A stretch of DNA of 64,000 nt from Panacagrimonas sp046594215 (GTDB lineage Bacteria > Pseudomonadota > Gammaproteobacteria > Nevskiales > Nevskiaceae), in contig JBKJPX010000007.1 of the NCBI GenBank assembly GCA_046594215.1, positions 1 through 64,000 of the forward strand, given 5' to 3'. The position numbers and the translations under genes were made by a program. The notes under the pieces were generated by a model. That model was not told the origin of the DNA. It ran no database searches and saw nothing but the letters and a program-made list of their open reading frames with translations. Positions 63,007-64,000 of this stretch are shown piece by piece (the first letter of the stretch is position 1; each line of letters begins with the position of its first letter).

Positions 63007-64000
63007 ATGAGCTTTCGGCATCTCCTGTTGTGCGTCCTGCTTCTGAGTCCTTGTGTGGGCGCCGTCGCGGCGCCGGTGCAGGTCGACAACGTGGAGGCGG
63101 AACTGATCGCCGAAAGCCAGAGCTTCAAGTCCGGCGCCTACGACAACTGGGTGGCCCTGCGCCTGCGGCCCGACCCGGGCTGGCACGTGTACTGGCAGAA
63201 CCCGGGCGACTCCGGCATCGCGACCTCGCTGAAGTGGACCCTGCCCGCGGGCGTGTCTGCAGGCCCGATCGAGTGGCCGTACCCGCACCGCGAGACACTC
63301 GGCGAGCTGACCAACTACGGCTACTCGGAGGAGACGCTGCACCTGGTGCCCGTCCACGTGAAGTCCGGGATGGATCACGTGGAACTGGCGGCCAAGGCGG
63401 CCTGGCTGGTGTGCAAGGACATCTGCATACCCGGCGAGGCCGAACTCAGGCTGTCGATGCCGGTCTCCGGCGACGCGCCCGAGGCAGACGGGGCGTGGAA
63501 GGCCGCGTTCGAGAAGGCGCGCTCGCTGCTGCCACGCGCCGCGCCGGAATGGGATGTGCACTACTCGATCGTGCAGGGCGACTTCTCGCTGTCGGTCCAG
63601 GGGACGCAGTTCCCGCAGCAGGCGCAGGTCGAGTTCTTTCCGCAGGTGAACGACCTCGTCTCGCACAACGCCGAGCAGCGCGTGGTCATCGACCCCAGCA
63701 ACGGCCTGCGATTGAGCCAGCGTATCTCCGCCTATTTCGTGGAGGCGCCGGATTCCCTGCGCGGCGTGCTCGTGGTGCACGAAGGCGATACGGCCAAGGC
63801 CTTCCAGCTGGACGCGGACCCGGGCGATGTCGCGGTTGTCCCCTCCACGCACGCCGAGATGCGGCCCGCGCCGGAGCGCGCGCCTTCGACGGTTACCTCG
63901 AGCGCATCGACGAGCTCGCTGGCCGCGATGCTGCTGTTCGCACTGCTGGGCGGCCTGATCCTGAACCTGATGCCCTGCGTGTTCCCGGTGCTCGCGATGA
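63007..64000 (+). CDS. DsbD/ScsB-type thiol:disulfide interchange protein, N-terminal part
   Basis: 331 codons are visible; the gene runs off the right edge. A signal peptide (FRHLLLCVLLLSPCVGAVAA) is followed by the periplasmic DsbD-alpha-like domain with WHVYWQNPGDSG and the redox pair in AAWLVCKDICIPGEAEL. A linker rich in Pro/Ser/Thr leads to the first helix of the DsbD membrane domain with its conserved NLMPCVFPVL. The longer ScsB-like N-domain suggests the ScsB/CcdA-fusion branch rather than classic DsbD. It is divergent from the DUF2845 gene (62 bp). Confidence 0.9.
   Translation, partial: MSFRHLLLCVLLLSPCVGAVAAPVQVDNVEAELIAESQSFKSGAYDNWVALRLRPDPGWHVYWQNPGDSGIATSLKWTLPAGVSAGPIEWPYPHRETLGELTNYGYSEETLHLVPVHVKSGMDHVELAAKAAWLVCKDICIPGEAELRLSMPVSGDAPEADGAWKAAFEKARSLLPRAAPEWDVHYSIVQGDFSLSVQGTQFPQQAQVEFFPQVNDLVSHNAEQRVVIDPSNGLRLSQRISAYFVEAPDSLRGVLVVHEGDTAKAFQLDADPGDVAVVPSTHAEMRPAPERAPSTVTSSASTSSLAAMLLFALLGGLILNLMPCVFPVLAM

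Overview
The window is a high-GC stretch of a Gammaproteobacterial chromosome. The most likely order is Lysobacterales (Xanthomonadales) or a close relative. This rests on the divergent rhlB / trxA-rho block, a Rho with a long disordered N-terminus, GTAG-type REP-like palindromes between convergent genes, a yeaG-yeaH-ycgB type stress operon and generally GC-rich codon use. This is inference from gene content; no search could be run. I saw no rRNA, tRNA, CRISPR array or prophage.

Layout. 1-1060: an IS5-family insertion sequence next to purD. 2.7-7 kb: housekeeping block rho, trxA, rhlB and pgeF. 7.3-11.3 kb: a Ycf48-like periplasmic beta-propeller protein followed by a large RND/MMPL transporter, closed by an intrinsic terminator. 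11.5-12.3 kb: apaH. 12.5-23.3 kb: a complete tad (Flp/type IVc pilus) locus in the order flp, cpaA, tadE, cpaB, cpaC, cpaE, cpaF, tadB, tadC, tadD, DUF3613, tadG. 23.5-28 kb: a PAS-GGDEF-degenerate EAL protein and a PGAP1-like hydrolase. 28-38 kb: small proteins and a 2,924-residue cyclic beta-1,2-glucan synthase. 38.1-38.6 kb: a structured gene-free stretch with an intrinsic terminator pointing to the minus strand. 38.6-49.1 kb: acyl-CoA synthetase, rnd, a small membrane protein, mpl, a lipoprotein of four DUF4394 repeats, pmbA and a DUF3617 protein. 49.2-49.8 kb: a decayed gene. 49.8-52.4 kb: an aminoglycoside-phosphotransferase-like kinase and mgtE.

52.4-54.9 kb is the most interesting part. 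It encodes a MerR-family regulator with the adenosylcobalamin photoreceptor signature of CarH/LitR (W-x9-EH and a cobalamin-ligand HxxG). Three TAGA-led repeats spaced exactly 11 bp lie over its 5' end. A Crp/Fnr-family regulator follows, then a 20-bp perfect palindrome, then a secreted cytochrome P460. A light/B12 sensor beside a Crp-family regulator recalls the LitR-LdrP pair of Thermus thermophilus. Here the apparent output is a P460-type c-haem protein rather than carotenoid genes.

55-59.9 kb: minus-strand operon prkA-yeaH-spoVR, with related CTGGC/CACTG-type repeats in both internal spacers. 60.2-64 kb: a serine beta-lactamase-like hydrolase, a gluzincin-type metallopeptidase-like protein, a two-repeat DUF2845 protein and the start of a DsbD/ScsB-type thiol:disulfide interchange gene that runs off the right edge.
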